Origin: Bolinopsis microptera
Taxonomy: Eukaryota; Ctenophora; Tentaculata; Lobata; Bolinopsidae
NCBI RefSeq assembly: GCF_026151205.1
Contig: NC_087079.1
Span: 10,840,635-10,904,634 of the forward strand
Length of the DNA stretch: 64,000 nucleotides
Direction of reading: 5' to 3'
Made by a program: the position numbers and the translations under genes. The notes under the pieces were generated by a model. The model did no database searches, was not told the origin of the DNA, and saw only the letters and a list, made by a program, of their open reading frames with translations. Below are positions 36,701 to 51,700 of the stretch, piece by piece (within the stretch, counting starts at the first letter, position 1; every line of letters starts with the position of its first letter).

Positions 36701-39700
36701 TAACTTGTTGTTACTTGTTGTAACTTGTTGTTATTTGTTTTAACCTGTTGTAACTTGTTGTTACTTGTTTTTACCTGTTGTAACTTGTTGTTACTTGTTG
36801 TTATTTGTTTTAACCTGTTGTAACTTGTTGTTACTTGTTGTTACTTTTTGTTACTTCTTGTTACTTGTTTTAACCTGTTGTAACTTGTTGTTACTTGTTT
36901 TAACCTGTTGTAACTTGTTGTTACTTGTTGTTACTTGTTGTTACTTGTTTTAACCTGTTGTAACTTGTTGTAGGTGTTACCGCACGTTGATGGGTGCTAT
37001 AAAGTTGACACTGGGAGGTGCGCCTGAGGGTCCAGCTGGGACCGGTAAAACTGAAACCAGTAAAGGTAACCATACAACAAATATACTCAACTTTTATTCT
37101 TTTTGTTCATTGCTTATACTATTATTAGTTTTTGTTTTGAACATCCTGTCCCAGACTTAAATGTATTCTTTAAGCCCTACTTGAGAATAATAGCTTTTGC
37201 TAACTTTACCCTCTGTCAGATTTAGCCAAAGCAGTTGCGAAACAATGTGTTGTGTTCAACTGCTCGGATGGTTTAGACTACAAAGCGATGGGAAAGTTCT
37301 TCAAAGGTCTTGCTCAGGCAGGAGCTTGGGCTTGTTTTGACGAGTTTAATAGAATTGAGTTGGAAGTGTTGTCTGTTGTAGCTCAACAGGTATAGTAGTT
37401 CTACCTTCCTCATTGTAGCAATAAATTGTCTGATTGCCGCGCACTAGAGTTTTTTTTAAGAGTTCAACACTTGATACAAATGTATTATCTAGATATTTAT
37501 TTAAAGCTACTCTAGATTGAACGTATAAAATGTTTAAGTTTCCTAAATTTTCGTTACAATCCTATCAGATTCAATGTATACAGCTGGCGATAGCAGCCAA
37601 ACTAAAAGTGTTCGTGTTTGAAGGAACGAACCTGACTCTGGATCCTACATGCACGATGTTCATCACCATGAACCCCGGTTATGCGGGTCGCTCCGAACTT
37701 CCTGACAACTTAAAGGTAACCTTTTTATGGGATTGAATTTGCTGTTCTAGTGTTCTGCCGCTTCCAGTTTATCTTGCACAGAGAAAGGACAAGTCGCAAT
37801 CTTATCTAGCAAGATATGCGTTAGTTTTTGGCTTACATTAATTGTAACTACACCAGAGGTAACATATAATAAGTACTGCGGCAGGTACGAAATCGCACTT
37901 GAAAAGCTAAATTTATTCAATCAAAATTCGTACAGAGGTCATGACGATAGACGTAAAGGTATGAAGGGTGGTTCAGGGAAAGGCCTGTAAGAGTTTGGAG
38001 GGTGACAAAGTTTTGGAAGGGTCTGTGCCTTTATGCACGTTTGCACGTTCGCCGCACGGTTCGCGAATAGTCGGCGAACTTTTCGCCAAATTTGCTGCAA
38101 TTTTAGGCAAGTGCGGGGTCGCACTTTTTCTCAAAACTTTGCCGCACTTATATGTTGCCTCTGCACTACACCGCCAGATACAATCTCATACTCATAGTAC
38201 ACAACACACTAACTGAGCTTTGTTCAGGTATTGTTCAGAACAGTAGCTATGATGGTGCCTGACTACGGGCTGATCGGAGAGATTGTGCTGTACAGTGTAG
38301 GGTTTGTTCAGGCTAGGGCATTATCCACTAAGATAGTTGCTACCTACAAGCTGTGTTCAGAGCAACTCTCCTCACAGAAACATTACGATTATGGAATGAG
38401 AGCGGTGAAATCTGTCCTAACTGCAGCAGGTAAGTCCTACAAAAAGCAGCGCTGAGGAATTTCGATGTGGTCAAGAAGATTACATTTGAACTTCTCAAAA
38501 GTCAAATATTTGTATATAACCCGAATTGCTGACAATTTGTTCCCCTTAAGGTAATCTCAAGCTACAGTATCCCGACGAAGATGAGGCTGTTCTTCTCCTC
38601 AGAGCTATCCGGGATGTTAATCTTCCGAAGTTCCTTGCTCAAGATCTTCCTCTGTTCCAAGGTTAACTTTCTTGTTTGATTGTTACCATCTGATATCAGT
38701 GATGGTACCAGAGAACATAAAGACATTCCTTCCATAGCGTCGGAAGACATCATATTATCTCCATGTTCATAGTTCATTCATTGTAATTAACCCTCAAAAA
38801 CACTTTAATTCCAGGAATTATCAGCGATTTGTTCCCGGGAGTTATCCTACCCGAACCAGACTATGAGGTCCTCAACTCTGCTCTATTCTCCATAATGGAT
38901 AAGATGAACTTGAAGAACACTGTGTTCTTCCATTCAAAAATAATCCAGGTCATTACTTATACTCATCAACATTCTTAACACTAACCTAGCAAATGAAAGG
39001 TGGGGTTTTATTTAACGACATAATATTCAATCCACAACTTCCAAATTTGACTCCTGACTCCTCCCCCTTCTCCGTGAGTAGATATACGAGATGATGTTAG
39101 TCCGGCACGGCTTCATGGTAGTCGGAGCAACACTGGGAGGTAAAACGTCCGCTCTGAAAGTGCTAGCTGGCGCTCTGGAGAAGCTGCACAGCCAGGATCA
39201 GATGGAGGAGAACAAGGTCGGGATTCATATCATAAATCCTAAGAGTATCTCTATGTTCCAGTTGTATGGTAACTTTGACCCGGTGTCGCATGAGTGGACT
39301 GATGGTGTCCTGCCCATTCTTTACAGAGAGCAGGTACGTTTTAATTGTTTTAAAGTTGAAATGTGTGACAGATTTATTTGTTTAGGAATTTAGAGAATAG
39401 TCCTTCCGTCGGACGTTGCAACATAATACCTCTCTTCATTTAAAACTTAATGTTGAACATGTTCTCTTGATCTTGGCCATCGGCCAAGTCTTGCATATTT
39501 TTAGTTCATCCATCAGATGTAATAATACTGATTATAATACTGATTATCTTCAAAGCAGATGGATTGAATTTAAGGATGAGTATAATTGAATATTATTTTT
39601 AAGGCATCCTCCACTTTGCCGGATAGACAGTGGCTAATATTTGATGGGCCAATTGACGCCGTCTGGATTGAGAATATGAACACTGTCCTGGACGACAACA

Positions 39701-42700
39701 AGAAACTTTGTTTAATGAGTGGTGAGATAATTCAGGTAACTTAGATTATCTATGATATAATTATAATTATAATTATAATTATAATTATAATTATAATTAT
39801 AATTATAATTATAATTATAATTACAATTATAATTAATTATTTGATTAACTCTGATATAACGTCTCGTCAAGAATAATTATGTATTTCTATGCGTCCTACT
39901 GACCCCTGATCGATATCGTATTTCCAGACTATAAATTTTCCAATACAAAAATTCAATCATAAACCCCAGTAACCCTACAGATGAGTAACCAACAAAGCAT
40001 GATATTTGAGACAGCTGATCTCGAGCAGGCCTCCCCCGCAACAGTCAGCAGATGTGGTATGATCTACATGGAGCCCGCAGAGCTGGGCTGGGATCCAATA
40101 TTCTCTAGTTACCTAACTACTCTGGAGGGAACATTCAGTCCTGAACAGGTCTTAATACCATTTAACTCCTGCACTTTTATTGATTTATATTAAATGAGCA
40201 TCTTCAAGTGATTGAGTTATAAAATAAATGCACATCTTTGCCGCGTAGTGCGGCATATTATATGGGTACGAAATAAGAAACACACTGGCATGGTACTAAC
40301 TTAGTAGATTTTCAGTTGGGAACGATAAAGACGGTGTTTGAGTGGTTGCTACCACCCTGTTTGAAGATGGCTACCAGGCAGCTCACCATGTTCGTACCTC
40401 TCAGCATGATGCATCTAGCCAGGCAGTCCATGACCCTTTATAAGGTGAGATTTCTCTCATTTTCACTGATATATTAGATTATTGATTTAAGGTTCTCAGA
40501 AACCTTGTTAAGGGGGCAGGGGGGGGTCTTTATGAAATTTCTCTCAAAATTGATTTTATAGTTGTTTCTAATAGAGGGGAGTGATATCTATCTGCTACTT
40601 TTGGTCCCATGGAAAAATTTTGTTCCTAGCCGAAATTATTGCCGGTCAAAGGTCAGCGCTCATGTGTAATTGTATTGCGCGAGCGATTTTCAATCGCGCG
40701 CCCTGAAAATTGAGTCTAAAAATCTATCTCCTCCTACATTTTTTGAGCAATCACCTTGAAACTTTCAGGATATGTTCTAAGGACCATTTAGAAACTTTTA
40801 CTCTTTTTAGAATTTCGAGATAGGCCTTTAAAAAATTTTTATTCGATTTTGAAAATCTTGGACCTGAAAAAATCGTCAAAAAACGAGGTCCAAGATTTTC
40901 AAAATCGAATAAAAAAGTTTTAAAGGCCTATCTCGAAATTCTAAAAAGAGTAAAAGTTTCTAAATGGTCCTTAGAACATATCCTGAAAGTTTCAAGGTGA
41001 TTGCTCAAAAAATGTAGGAAGAGATAGATTTTTAGACTCGATTTTCAGGGCGCGCGATTGAAAATCGCTCGCGCAATACAATTACACATGAGCGCTGACC
41101 TTTGACCGGCAATAATTTCGGCTAGGAACAAAATTTTTCCATGGGACCAAAAATATCTGGTAGATATCACTCCCCTCTATCAGAAACAACTATAAAATCA
41201 ATTTCGAGAGAAATTTCATAAAGACCCCCCCCCCCTGCCCCCTTAATTCTATAATAATCATTTTGCTGCCATATCATGTGTCCGGCGCCATCGATCCTTA
41301 GTCACCTGAAGGCTGAATTTTTAAGATTTTGCTGTAAAAATTATGTACGTTCATAAAATTAGAAGGACAATATTTAACTTATCAAATATTTATTACCTTA
41401 AAGAACTACAGTATAGAGTAAAACAAGTTTTGTAGTCAGTACAGATAGACCGCAGAGAATATTAAGATTAAAAACTTTACAGCTGTAGAAATAAAACTTA
41501 TGACCGTCATTCAATGGTTAATTTTGCTTTCGATTTTAGGGCTCCTCTCAACGAGTAAATTAGATCATTTCGATTTTCAGGGCTCTGCTAAATCTGTAAT
41601 CTCGTTAGAAAATAAGGTTTAATGAGAGCTGATGACTTATAGTTATCGTCACGTTTCCAATTTGGGTTCCTCGGAAAGGTTTTCATTTCACGATGCTACG
41701 TTTCCCTTTGGTACTTGTTATTTTGCAATGCTGGTTAGTCCATGGTGGTACCTTCAATTCCATCTCACCTCCAGCTAACGCCAGTGGATCAGTCATAGAA
41801 AGTAAAGATGACATCACCCCACACTGGTACGCTCTGCGTGAAGAAGCGGCGAAGATACGAGAAGAAGCACAGAAGATGAGGACTGATGCCTACGATACGA
41901 TGAGGAAAGCATTTCAGATGAAAGAAGAAGCCATGGAGTTCAGGGAGGCAGCTTATCAGGCGAGAATGGAAATGGAGACAAGTATGGTTGAGGCACTTTC
42001 CCTATTGAAAACCCAGGCTTCAGCCACTACTCTGTACGTTCAAGATATGCGAACCACCTTAAGCAATGTTAAAGGACGGCTTGATGTCATAGAGGACCGG
42101 ATGGAAGACTTAGAACGAAATCTGGAGGATGGGTTTGAAGACGCAGGAGAAAGATTTGCAGCTCTGGAGGGGATATTGGAAGATATTGTGAAGAAGATGA
42201 ACGCTGTCGGAGACAAAGTCGAATCAAACAACAACCTGATTTCTAGTGTTCAGACAAAAGTGGAAGCTAGTGGGGTTATGACAGCCAGTATAAAGTCTCG
42301 CCAGGAAGTAACGTTGGAAGAAGTAAGGATTATCTCTCTCTAAGATGTCTGATCAGACTACCACCCATGGTGGTGGACATCATAGCGGTTTCGCTGTGGA
42401 CGGACAGTTTGTCTTCAGTCACTGGGAACCTGGCACTCCAGTTCGAACTGTGACTCACACCTTATCTCTTGCTGACCAGAAACTTTGGATAGATCTAGGA
42501 GGGCTGTTCAGAATTCACCGCGTCCAGATCTGGAATTCAAGGCACTGCTGTTTGGAACGCTTCATTGGTACACATACCTACGCCGACGAAAGACTCTTAG
42601 GTGTGGCAATAAGTGGCAAATTCATGTACGACTATAAGGTAGATGCTGGTGACCCAATCTACGCTAGGTCTATTACCCTGCATCAAGTGCGTGTAGAGTA

Positions 42701-45700
42701 TCTACATGTAAGTGAAGTTCAAGTTTGGGGGTCCGGCCCTTTCGCTGAAGACGACAAATTCGCGTAATGTTAAATCACTGCAACAAGTACAACCGTTGAA
42801 CATTGAACAATCAAAATACACATTTTCGGACTCATATTTCACGTAGTTTTAAGTCTAACTTGGCTTGATTTTATTGTATTTTTGATTTTGCTTGTGATTT
42901 TTCAAATAACCCAAATAAAGATTTGTTGTCAACAGTCATATATAAAATTGATTTTGATCTACTTTTTGCTATAACAACTATAACAACTATACTAGCCTTT
43001 CGATGGATTTAAATAAGTATACAGTACGAATTATCGGTACACTCCGGCGACCAGCAATTCAGGACATTCGAGATCCAGTTCGGATGTTATGGCACAAGCA
43101 TCAATATGTATATTCATGGTTAATTCGAAACCCTCAAAAATTGGATTCAAGTTATTTAAACTGTTATCGGTGTATAAATTAAGTGAATAAATAATTAAAA
43201 GAGACCAGAATTCCGAGTTACGATGATGAACTCGACCACAGCCCGTGTTATGATACATAATAATGGTAAACATTAATATTCAGTTGACGGTAGTTGCCCG
43301 CATTTATTTTTTGATCCACGAGTGCCTTGTGAAAATCATTAAATTACTAATAACTATTATTTACATCGCAGCTGGTAACAGCTAACTTGATAGTGGAGAA
43401 AGAAAAGAATTTCAAAGATTGGTCAGCCACAGCTCTGATCTTCTCTGTTTTGTGGAGTGTAGGCGGTTGTCTGCCATTAGATTCTAGAATAAGGTTTCAG
43501 GCTTCAGCTTATATAATTATTATATAATTTTCCTGGTTTATACTACTATACCTAGTTATACTACTATACCTAGTTTATACTACTATACCTATACATTTTC
43601 CTGTGTTATATTATATTTACCAGTATTACATATGTGTTTCTTGGTTGTGATTTCATTATGTAACTGTTTAACTAGTATATCTGTGAAGGGCCCAGTGTCT
43701 TGTATTGTCCAATATAAATAATAACATAAACTTATCACATTCCCCACCAAATACTTAATTTTAAATACTTAATTTTGAAGTATGCTTCCATAACTTATAA
43801 CTTAATAACATAAATGTATGATCACGTAATATAATAGTAATCCATGTTCAGATTCAGTGAAATGCTGAGGAAATTCTGTTTAGAAAAAGAAACTCGCCCT
43901 AAGACTATCGTCATAGATAAAAACAACATGTATCCTGAAAAAGGTAAATATTTTTAGATATCACTATTCTGAGATAACCTTACTTAAACTTACTTAATAT
44001 TTAAACTAATTATATGTTAATACGTCCTAAAATCCAAACATTTCAGGGACAGGCTACGATTACCAGTTTATAGTTGAAAACAAAACAGTTTGGAGGCCAT
44101 GGCATGACGGTTCCAAGTTTGTCATACCCGAGGATTGCACAACAATATCTAGCGTCATAATTCCCACTAAGGAGACCCAAGTTATCCGATATTTCCTGGA
44201 CCTATTCGTTACACATGCTCACCCTCTATTGATTGTAGGTCCTACAGGCACTGGAAAATCTGCTGTCTCAGTAAACCATTTGTTGGGCCTGGACGAGAAG
44301 AAATACGCTTCAAACATCATAAACTTCTCTGCTCAGACCACTTCGCAGCTCACCCAAGAGATGATCTGTTCCAAGTTGGATAAGCGGAGGAAGGGTTACA
44401 TTGGACCTGCAGTTGGCAAGCAGATGATTGTTTTTGTGGACGACCTGAACATGCCCATGAAGCAGACTTACGGTGCCCAACCCCCGATAGAGCTATTAAG
44501 ACAGCAGCAGGATCAAGGACACTGGTACAATCCTCAGGGCAGTTCCAAACTGTATTTAGAGGATATAATCCTGCTGTGTGCGATGGGTCCACCTGGTGGC
44601 AGTAGGAACGATATCACTTCCCGGTGTACTCGGCATTTCAACGTTGTCAGTGTTGACAGTTTCGGGGAGGCAATATTCTCCATCATCTTCGGGACGATTG
44701 TTGACTGGCACTTTGCCAAAGGTTTTACTTCCAACTGTGTGGTTACAGGTCAGATGACAGTTCCAGCCACAGCTCAACTCTTTCACGGTATCCTGCCCAA
44801 GTTCCTACCCATCCCCTCTAAGTCTCACTACCTGTTCAACTTGCGGGATTTTGCTCGAGTTATCGGCGGGATCCTCCTACTACCCGCTACTCAGTGCTCC
44901 GGTCCTGAAGTACTAATCAGACTGTGGCTACACGAGGTTTACAGGGTCTTCTACGACAGGCTCACTGACGGCGAGGACAGGAAAACCTTCTTCGGCATGT
45001 GTAGGGACGTTATCAGCTCGGTGTTTAAGAACGATATTAACACTCTTCTGGCACATTGCTGTGAACCTGGCTGTAGTACTCTGCAGGACGATGATGTAAG
45101 GAAGTTACTGTTTGGTAACTACAGTAACCCTTCTGGTAATAGAGTTTACTCTGAGATCCAAGACTTGGATACGCTCCAGGGAACTATAGAAGGATACCTT
45201 GATGAGTACAACCAGATGAGCAAGACGCCCATGACGTTTGTTCCCTTCCGCTACGCGATCGAGCACGTGTCTAAAGTGTCGCGCGTGTTGTTGCAACCTA
45301 ACGGTCACGTGCTGCTGGCAGGAATTGGAGGGAGTGGCCGGTCCAGTGTTGCTAAACTTGCTACACATGTTGGGGACTACCAACTTTTCCAGATAGAGAT
45401 CAGTAAGAATTATACAGCTGCAGATTGGAGGGGAGATCTGAGATCTCTGTTATTTAAAGCCGGGGCAGCAGGAGAACCAACTACTTTCCTTTTCATTGAC
45501 AACCAGGTTTGAACCTGCTACTACAATTATTTTAGTCGGAAAATTTCATATCCTCGAGGTATGCTCTCGCAAATCGGACAGGTTTTTATGGCTCTAAGTC
45601 AAAATCTTTTGGAGTTTACCGCATTCTGTAACATGACTAGAAGATATCGTTAACTGATACCGTTGCAGATAAAGTTTGACAGTATGCTGGAAGATATAAA

Positions 45701-48700
45701 CATGCTATTAAACGGGGCTGACATACCTAATTTATATCCAGCTGATGAAAAAGCCCTTGTCATTGAGAAGATTCAGTCCTGGGTGGCTAAAAATAATATG
45801 CAGGTGATTAATGTTTACATATTCTTGTTGCTTTTCCATTTTATATCATTCAACTACATAAAATATCATCATTCTACTATACGTTAATATACATTTCTGT
45901 CACGTGTCACCTTTAATTTTAATTAAGGTGGATGATGCCATTTCTTGACCGAATGTTTAGATAATTCATATGAGTAAAAGCCTGAAAACTACGGCACTGA
46001 AGAAATTTTAAGTTGATCTAATTATCGAACAGGTGGATTCGACCCCTGCCAAGATGTACGATTTGTTCCAACAACGTATCAGAGACAACCTTCACCTGGC
46101 TCTAGTGTTCAGCAGTATTGGAGACGACTTCAGAACTAGACTCAGGAAGTTTCCTTCTCTTATCAACTGCTGCACCATTGATTGGTAATTTAGACAATAT
46201 CTTTTATGAAATTTAATGGAAATTATTGTTTAGATAAAAGAAATGAATTGTGATTCATTAGTAATTTAATGTTAGAGTGATCTAGAGTCAGATCCTCACG
46301 ATCAACATTCAGGTTCCAGCCGTGGCCAAGTGATGCTCTTCAGATGGTAGCAGACAGGTTCCTAGGAGATCTCGAACTTACTGATGGAGAGAGATCGCAG
46401 CTTCGGACCATGTGCCAGTACTTTCAGGTACAAGTTATAAGAATGAGATCACGAGATCAAGTTATATCGACTTCGTGCATTCTTCATTCATATTCACAAC
46501 ATGACTCGATAGTCTTACCTAAGTCCTAACCCTCTACCCCCCTAATCAGTTACATCTCCTGTTCCTTGGACCTTACCTCCTATTGGCCCCGACCCCTTCT
46601 TCAGTATTTATCTCAGTCCTTACCCTAACCCCCTGATAACGCCCCCCCCCTGATAACCCCCTATTCCCTTACATCTCTCACCAATCACCCCTCCTCCAGT
46701 ATTTATCTCAGTCCTTACCCTAATCCCCTGATAACGCCCCCCCCCCCCCTGATAACCCCCTATTCCCTTACATCTCTCACCAATCGCCCCTCATTTCAGA
46801 CCAGTGTATTTGAGTACTCAGAGAGGTTCTACGAAGAGCTTCACCGAAACAACTATGTTACACCCACCTCATATCTCGAACTTATCCTCACATTCAAAGG
46901 TTCATACTCAACTCATATCATATCACTGCCTTCAAAATCGAGAAAAGGATTAATTGTAATCTCTGACATTACTGATAATATAACCATCACTTCAATATAA
47001 TATGATAATTATCTCAATTTCTGGACATGTTCTAGTTTCCTCTTGGCCCCCACAGTAATCGCTATAAACATGACTTTGCCCTAACACTCTACAACTGATT
47101 GAGTCTAAGATTGTATGTTCAGGTCTACTGGATGTGAAGAGAACTGAGATATCGACACTACAACAGAGATATGCTACTGGCCTTGAAAAACTAGACTTCG
47201 CTGCTTCTCAGGTAATCTGAATTATAAGCTAGTGAACTTAGTAGTTGATCTAAGTAAATTTTTTTCCCTACTCTTGCCGAAGGCAAAAAGATCGTAGGGA
47301 ATAAGTAATCGGGTTTGTATATATGAGGTGGCCCGATGGACCTGCGATGATGACAAAAGTCTGCTCCTTCGAAATATAGACCACTCCCCTATAATTAAGT
47401 GTATAGGAAGCGTCTGTTATGCTGCGCGCGACGCTAGCCATGTGTTAATTAATTACAGTGAAATTCCTCCTTCGCAAAGTTATTTTCCGCAATTTCTAGA
47501 TTCATTTATTGTTGATGCGCGGCGCTGCATTGGTCAAATAAATCGTCAATTTTTACCATGCACGAATCCCACTCATTTATAAAAAACATAGTATGTAAAT
47601 ATGGTGCACTTTTTTCCAGTCACACTTTTCACTCAAAAGAATTAATGGTACAAGTACATGGTAGGGAAAATTGATCGTGCGTGGTTTAACCGCGGCGAAA
47701 TTCTTGTTGTTTTGTAACTTTTGTTTTGTGTCCCTCTGCATCACCTATTTTCTATCCCCCTATTGATGATAACGATTGATTGATTATCATAATTCATATA
47801 TATTATTATTAACTAATTTTGTTCCAGGTGTCAATAATGAAGCAAGAGATTATAAATCTACAACCTGAGTTAATAAAGAGTAGCAAGGAGACAGAGGAAC
47901 TGCAGGTTTTAGTCGAGGCAGACGCGGAGAAGGCCAACGCTAAAAGGGTAAATTAAGATAAATTTTGTTTTTAATGACTTTTCGATTCTGTTCCAATATA
48001 TATATCCGTAATGCATGGCCTTTTTTTCCTAATATTGACCGTCTCTAATAAACATCAACAAATTCAGGAGCTTGTAGCTAAAGATGAAGCGGTTGCAAAT
48101 GAAGCTGCAGCGGTGGCTGGAGCCATCAAAGCGGACTGTGAAGCGGATTTAGCTGAAGCGCTTCCTGCTTTGGCAGCCGCTATCGGTGCGCTAGATACAC
48201 TAAAACCTTCTGATATATCTCAGGTTTGGGTCTTTAAACCCTTTCAAGGCCTTGCTAGAACAGCAAAACAAAAAATTGTGTGATATGAGTAAACTGGTCC
48301 TCTATAATTGTGGGCGACTACAGTCTGTGCACTAGTACTACAATCATTTTAAAAAGTATAATGATGAAACTTACATGCAATACAGATAATTTTTTCAGGT
48401 AAAAGCCCTGAAAAACCCTCCTGCTATCATCAAACTAGTGATGGAGGCAGTATGCATCATGAAATCGATAAAACCAGAGAGGAAACCTGACCCATCTGGA
48501 TCTGGAAAGATGATAGAGGACTTTTGGGGACCTTCACAGAAACTGCTCGGAGATTTGAGCTTTCTGAACACTCTCAAATTGTACGATAAGGATAACATAG
48601 ACGCTGGTGTCATCAAGAAGATTCGAGACAAATATATGAACAACCCCGATTTCGTTCCTGACAAGGTAAGATTTTCCCTGCGACTAATTTCTAGTTTTAT

Positions 48701-51700
48701 CTGTCTGGCTGTTAAAACATCTGCTTTTTAAAGTTGAAATTGCTCATTACTTACTCTGATTTACCGTTCTAGTATCTGTAACAACTGTAAATCCTGTAAT
48801 CACAGGTAAAAGCAGCTTCCAAAGCATGTGAAGGTCTATGTACCTGGGTCCTGGCTATGGAGGTATACGAACGTGTCATCAAGTTGGTAAAGCCTAAACA
48901 AGCTAAATTAGCTGAAGCAGAAGCTGAGCTTGCGGTGCAGATGGAGAAGTTGACAGAGAAACAGGCAGAGTTGAAAGAGGTTGAGGATGCTCTGAAAATA
49001 CTTAACGACCAGGTAAACTTCCATTTCCTCTTCTCTTGACTGACAGCAGGTTGCTGATTGGAACTTATCATAACGTCAACTAGATACTTTCAATTGAACT
49101 TAACCAGTCATTAAATTTAACTGAAACAAAATCTGTCTTCAGCTGAGTGAGGTTGTGGCAAAGAAGAAAAAGTTGGAAGATAATTTGCAACTATGCGAGA
49201 AGAAGCTGGAACGTGCCGAACAGCTTATTGGAGGACTTGGGGGAGAGAAGTCAAGATGGACTGATATCTCGTAAGCAACGATAAATAACCATTTAAATTT
49301 GCAATGTTATTTAAATAATTAGATTTAAAAGCAGATATTAATTGAATATTTCTCTTCAAAAGAATAGTTTAAAACTGATGACTGATGTCTGATACCCCAT
49401 CTCTCTGCCAGTGAAGATTTAAAGGAGTTGTACAAGCAGACAACGGGAAACGTGCTTGTAGCATCTGGGATTGTGGCCTACTTCGGGCCCTTCACCGTGC
49501 AATACAGAGACAAACTGCTCAAGGACTGGTGTGATAGGTGTCTTGAGGAAGATATCAGAGTTTCTGATACTGTCAATCTCAATTCTGTGTTAGGTGGGTA
49601 GAGCAAGGATCTATCATGCTAAAACTTTGGGGGTTTTATTAAGTTTAACACAGTATCTTGGATCTAACTCATATGAACTGTTCAGGAAATCCGATAGATA
49701 TTAGGAGTTGGATGTTGGCTGGGCTTCCCACTGATGAGTTTTCTATCGACAACGCTATTATCCTTGCTAAATCAAGACGGTGGCCTCTGATGATTGATCC
49801 TCAGGGACAGGCAAATAAGTGGATCAAAAACATGGAGAAATCTAACAAACTAGGTATACAAATAAATAAAAGTCTTGTGTTTGTATCACTTTCCCACCTA
49901 TATCTCATTGCACACTATTTAAATTATCTCGAGGAGAACAAATTTATCATCGTCCTAATTATTCATCTAATAACCAATTTCAACAGTTGTGATGAAAATG
50001 AACAACGCTAACTTTATCCGTACATTGGAGAACTCCGTGCAGTTCGGTACACCTCTACTGCTGGAGAATGTGGGAGAGGATCTGGATCCCGTTCTCGAGC
50101 CTCTGTTACTGAAACAAATTTACAAGCAGGGTGGTGTCGAGTACTTGAGAATCGGTATGTCTGGAATTTTAAAAACTTGCCTAAAACAGTGAGAACTTGA
50201 GAAGACATCTGCGCCAATTTGAAACAGAAATCGTTTAAAATTGCTGTTTATGTGCAGGTTCTAATATCTAATTATAGGTGATGCGACGGTTGAGTATAGT
50301 CGTGAGTTCAGGTTCTTCATCACGACTAGACTCAGAAACCCTCACTATCTACCAGAAGTTTCTGTTAAAGTTACCCTCCTCAACTTCATGATTACCCCTC
50401 AGGTTTGTTATCTCTTTTAATATGAGTTTCTTTTATTTGGTATTCATAGCATCCTTGAGACTTATCTATATTATAATCAGTGCAAAGATCTGATTAGAAT
50501 CCGGAGAAACTGTTTATTCAGTTAACTATTTCAAGCTATTCTGATCAGGGGTTGGAAGACCAGATGCTCGGTATTGTGGTAGCTAAAGAACGACCTGAGC
50601 TGGAGGAAAAGAAGCAGACACTGATCGTGGAAAGTGCTAAGAATAAGAAACAGCTGAAGGAAATAGAAGACAAGATATTAGAAGTGCTGAGTAGCAGCGA
50701 GGGGAACATTCTGGAAGATGAAACCGCCGTCCAGGTACAATCTACATTCTATTTGTATCTTCTCCGATCACGTTATTTATACAATGATTTTTGTGAGTAT
50801 CAGTCTTGTGGTTGGTCGAGTGGCCTCTTGTTTTTTTGGGTAACTTTGGTATCAAGATGAATTTCCTCAGGTTTTGTCCTCATCAAAGATACTCTCTGAA
50901 GAGATAACAGAAAAACAAGTGATATCAAGTGCTACAGAACAGGAAATAGACACAGCTAGAAGCGGCTACAAACCTGTTGCAGAGTACTCCTCTATCCTCT
51001 TCTTCTGCTTATCCGATCTGGCTAACATTGAACCCATGTACCAATACTCCCTTACATGGTTCATTAACCTCTTCATTATGTCCATCGAACAGAGTGAAAA
51101 GTCTGATAACTTGGTTACTAGGCTTGGATGTCTTAACGATCATTTCCTGAAAAATGTCTACAGAAATGTGTGTCGGTCTCTTTTCGAGAAAGATAAGCTG
51201 CTGTTTTCTGTTATGTTGACTATAAGTATCTACAAGTTCAAGGGAGAGATTGATGATGCTGTTTGGAGGTTGGTATATTGAAAACTTGGAAAGAGATCGT
51301 TTAATGAAACTACATGATAATATTATTATGTTGATTAAAAGTTTTATAGAAGCTGACTTGGAACTTCTCGACTGAACTAAAATCAAATCTCCCAGGTTCC
51401 TGTTGACGGGAGGGGTAGGAATGGGGAACCCTCACGCTAACCCATACCCGGAATGGCTTACTGATAAAGCTTGGCAGGAACTTGTTTACGCTAGTGAGCT
51501 CACTAACCTCCAAAACTTAGCATTCCCCCTGCACTCTGGGTTTAAGAACTTGTACGATAGTCCTGAACCTCATTTGCATGAGTTCCCTGATAAGTGGAAG
51601 TATTTGAGCGGTCTGGACAGGCTGGTAGTTCTGAGGTGTATAAGACCAGACAAGGTCGTGTCTGCCATGCAGAACTTTGTGATAGAAAAACTGGGACAAT

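Noticed and set aside
43031-43273. 80-codon minus-strand frame in dynein intron 36
   Set aside because: No domain, no splice context and AT-rich composition.
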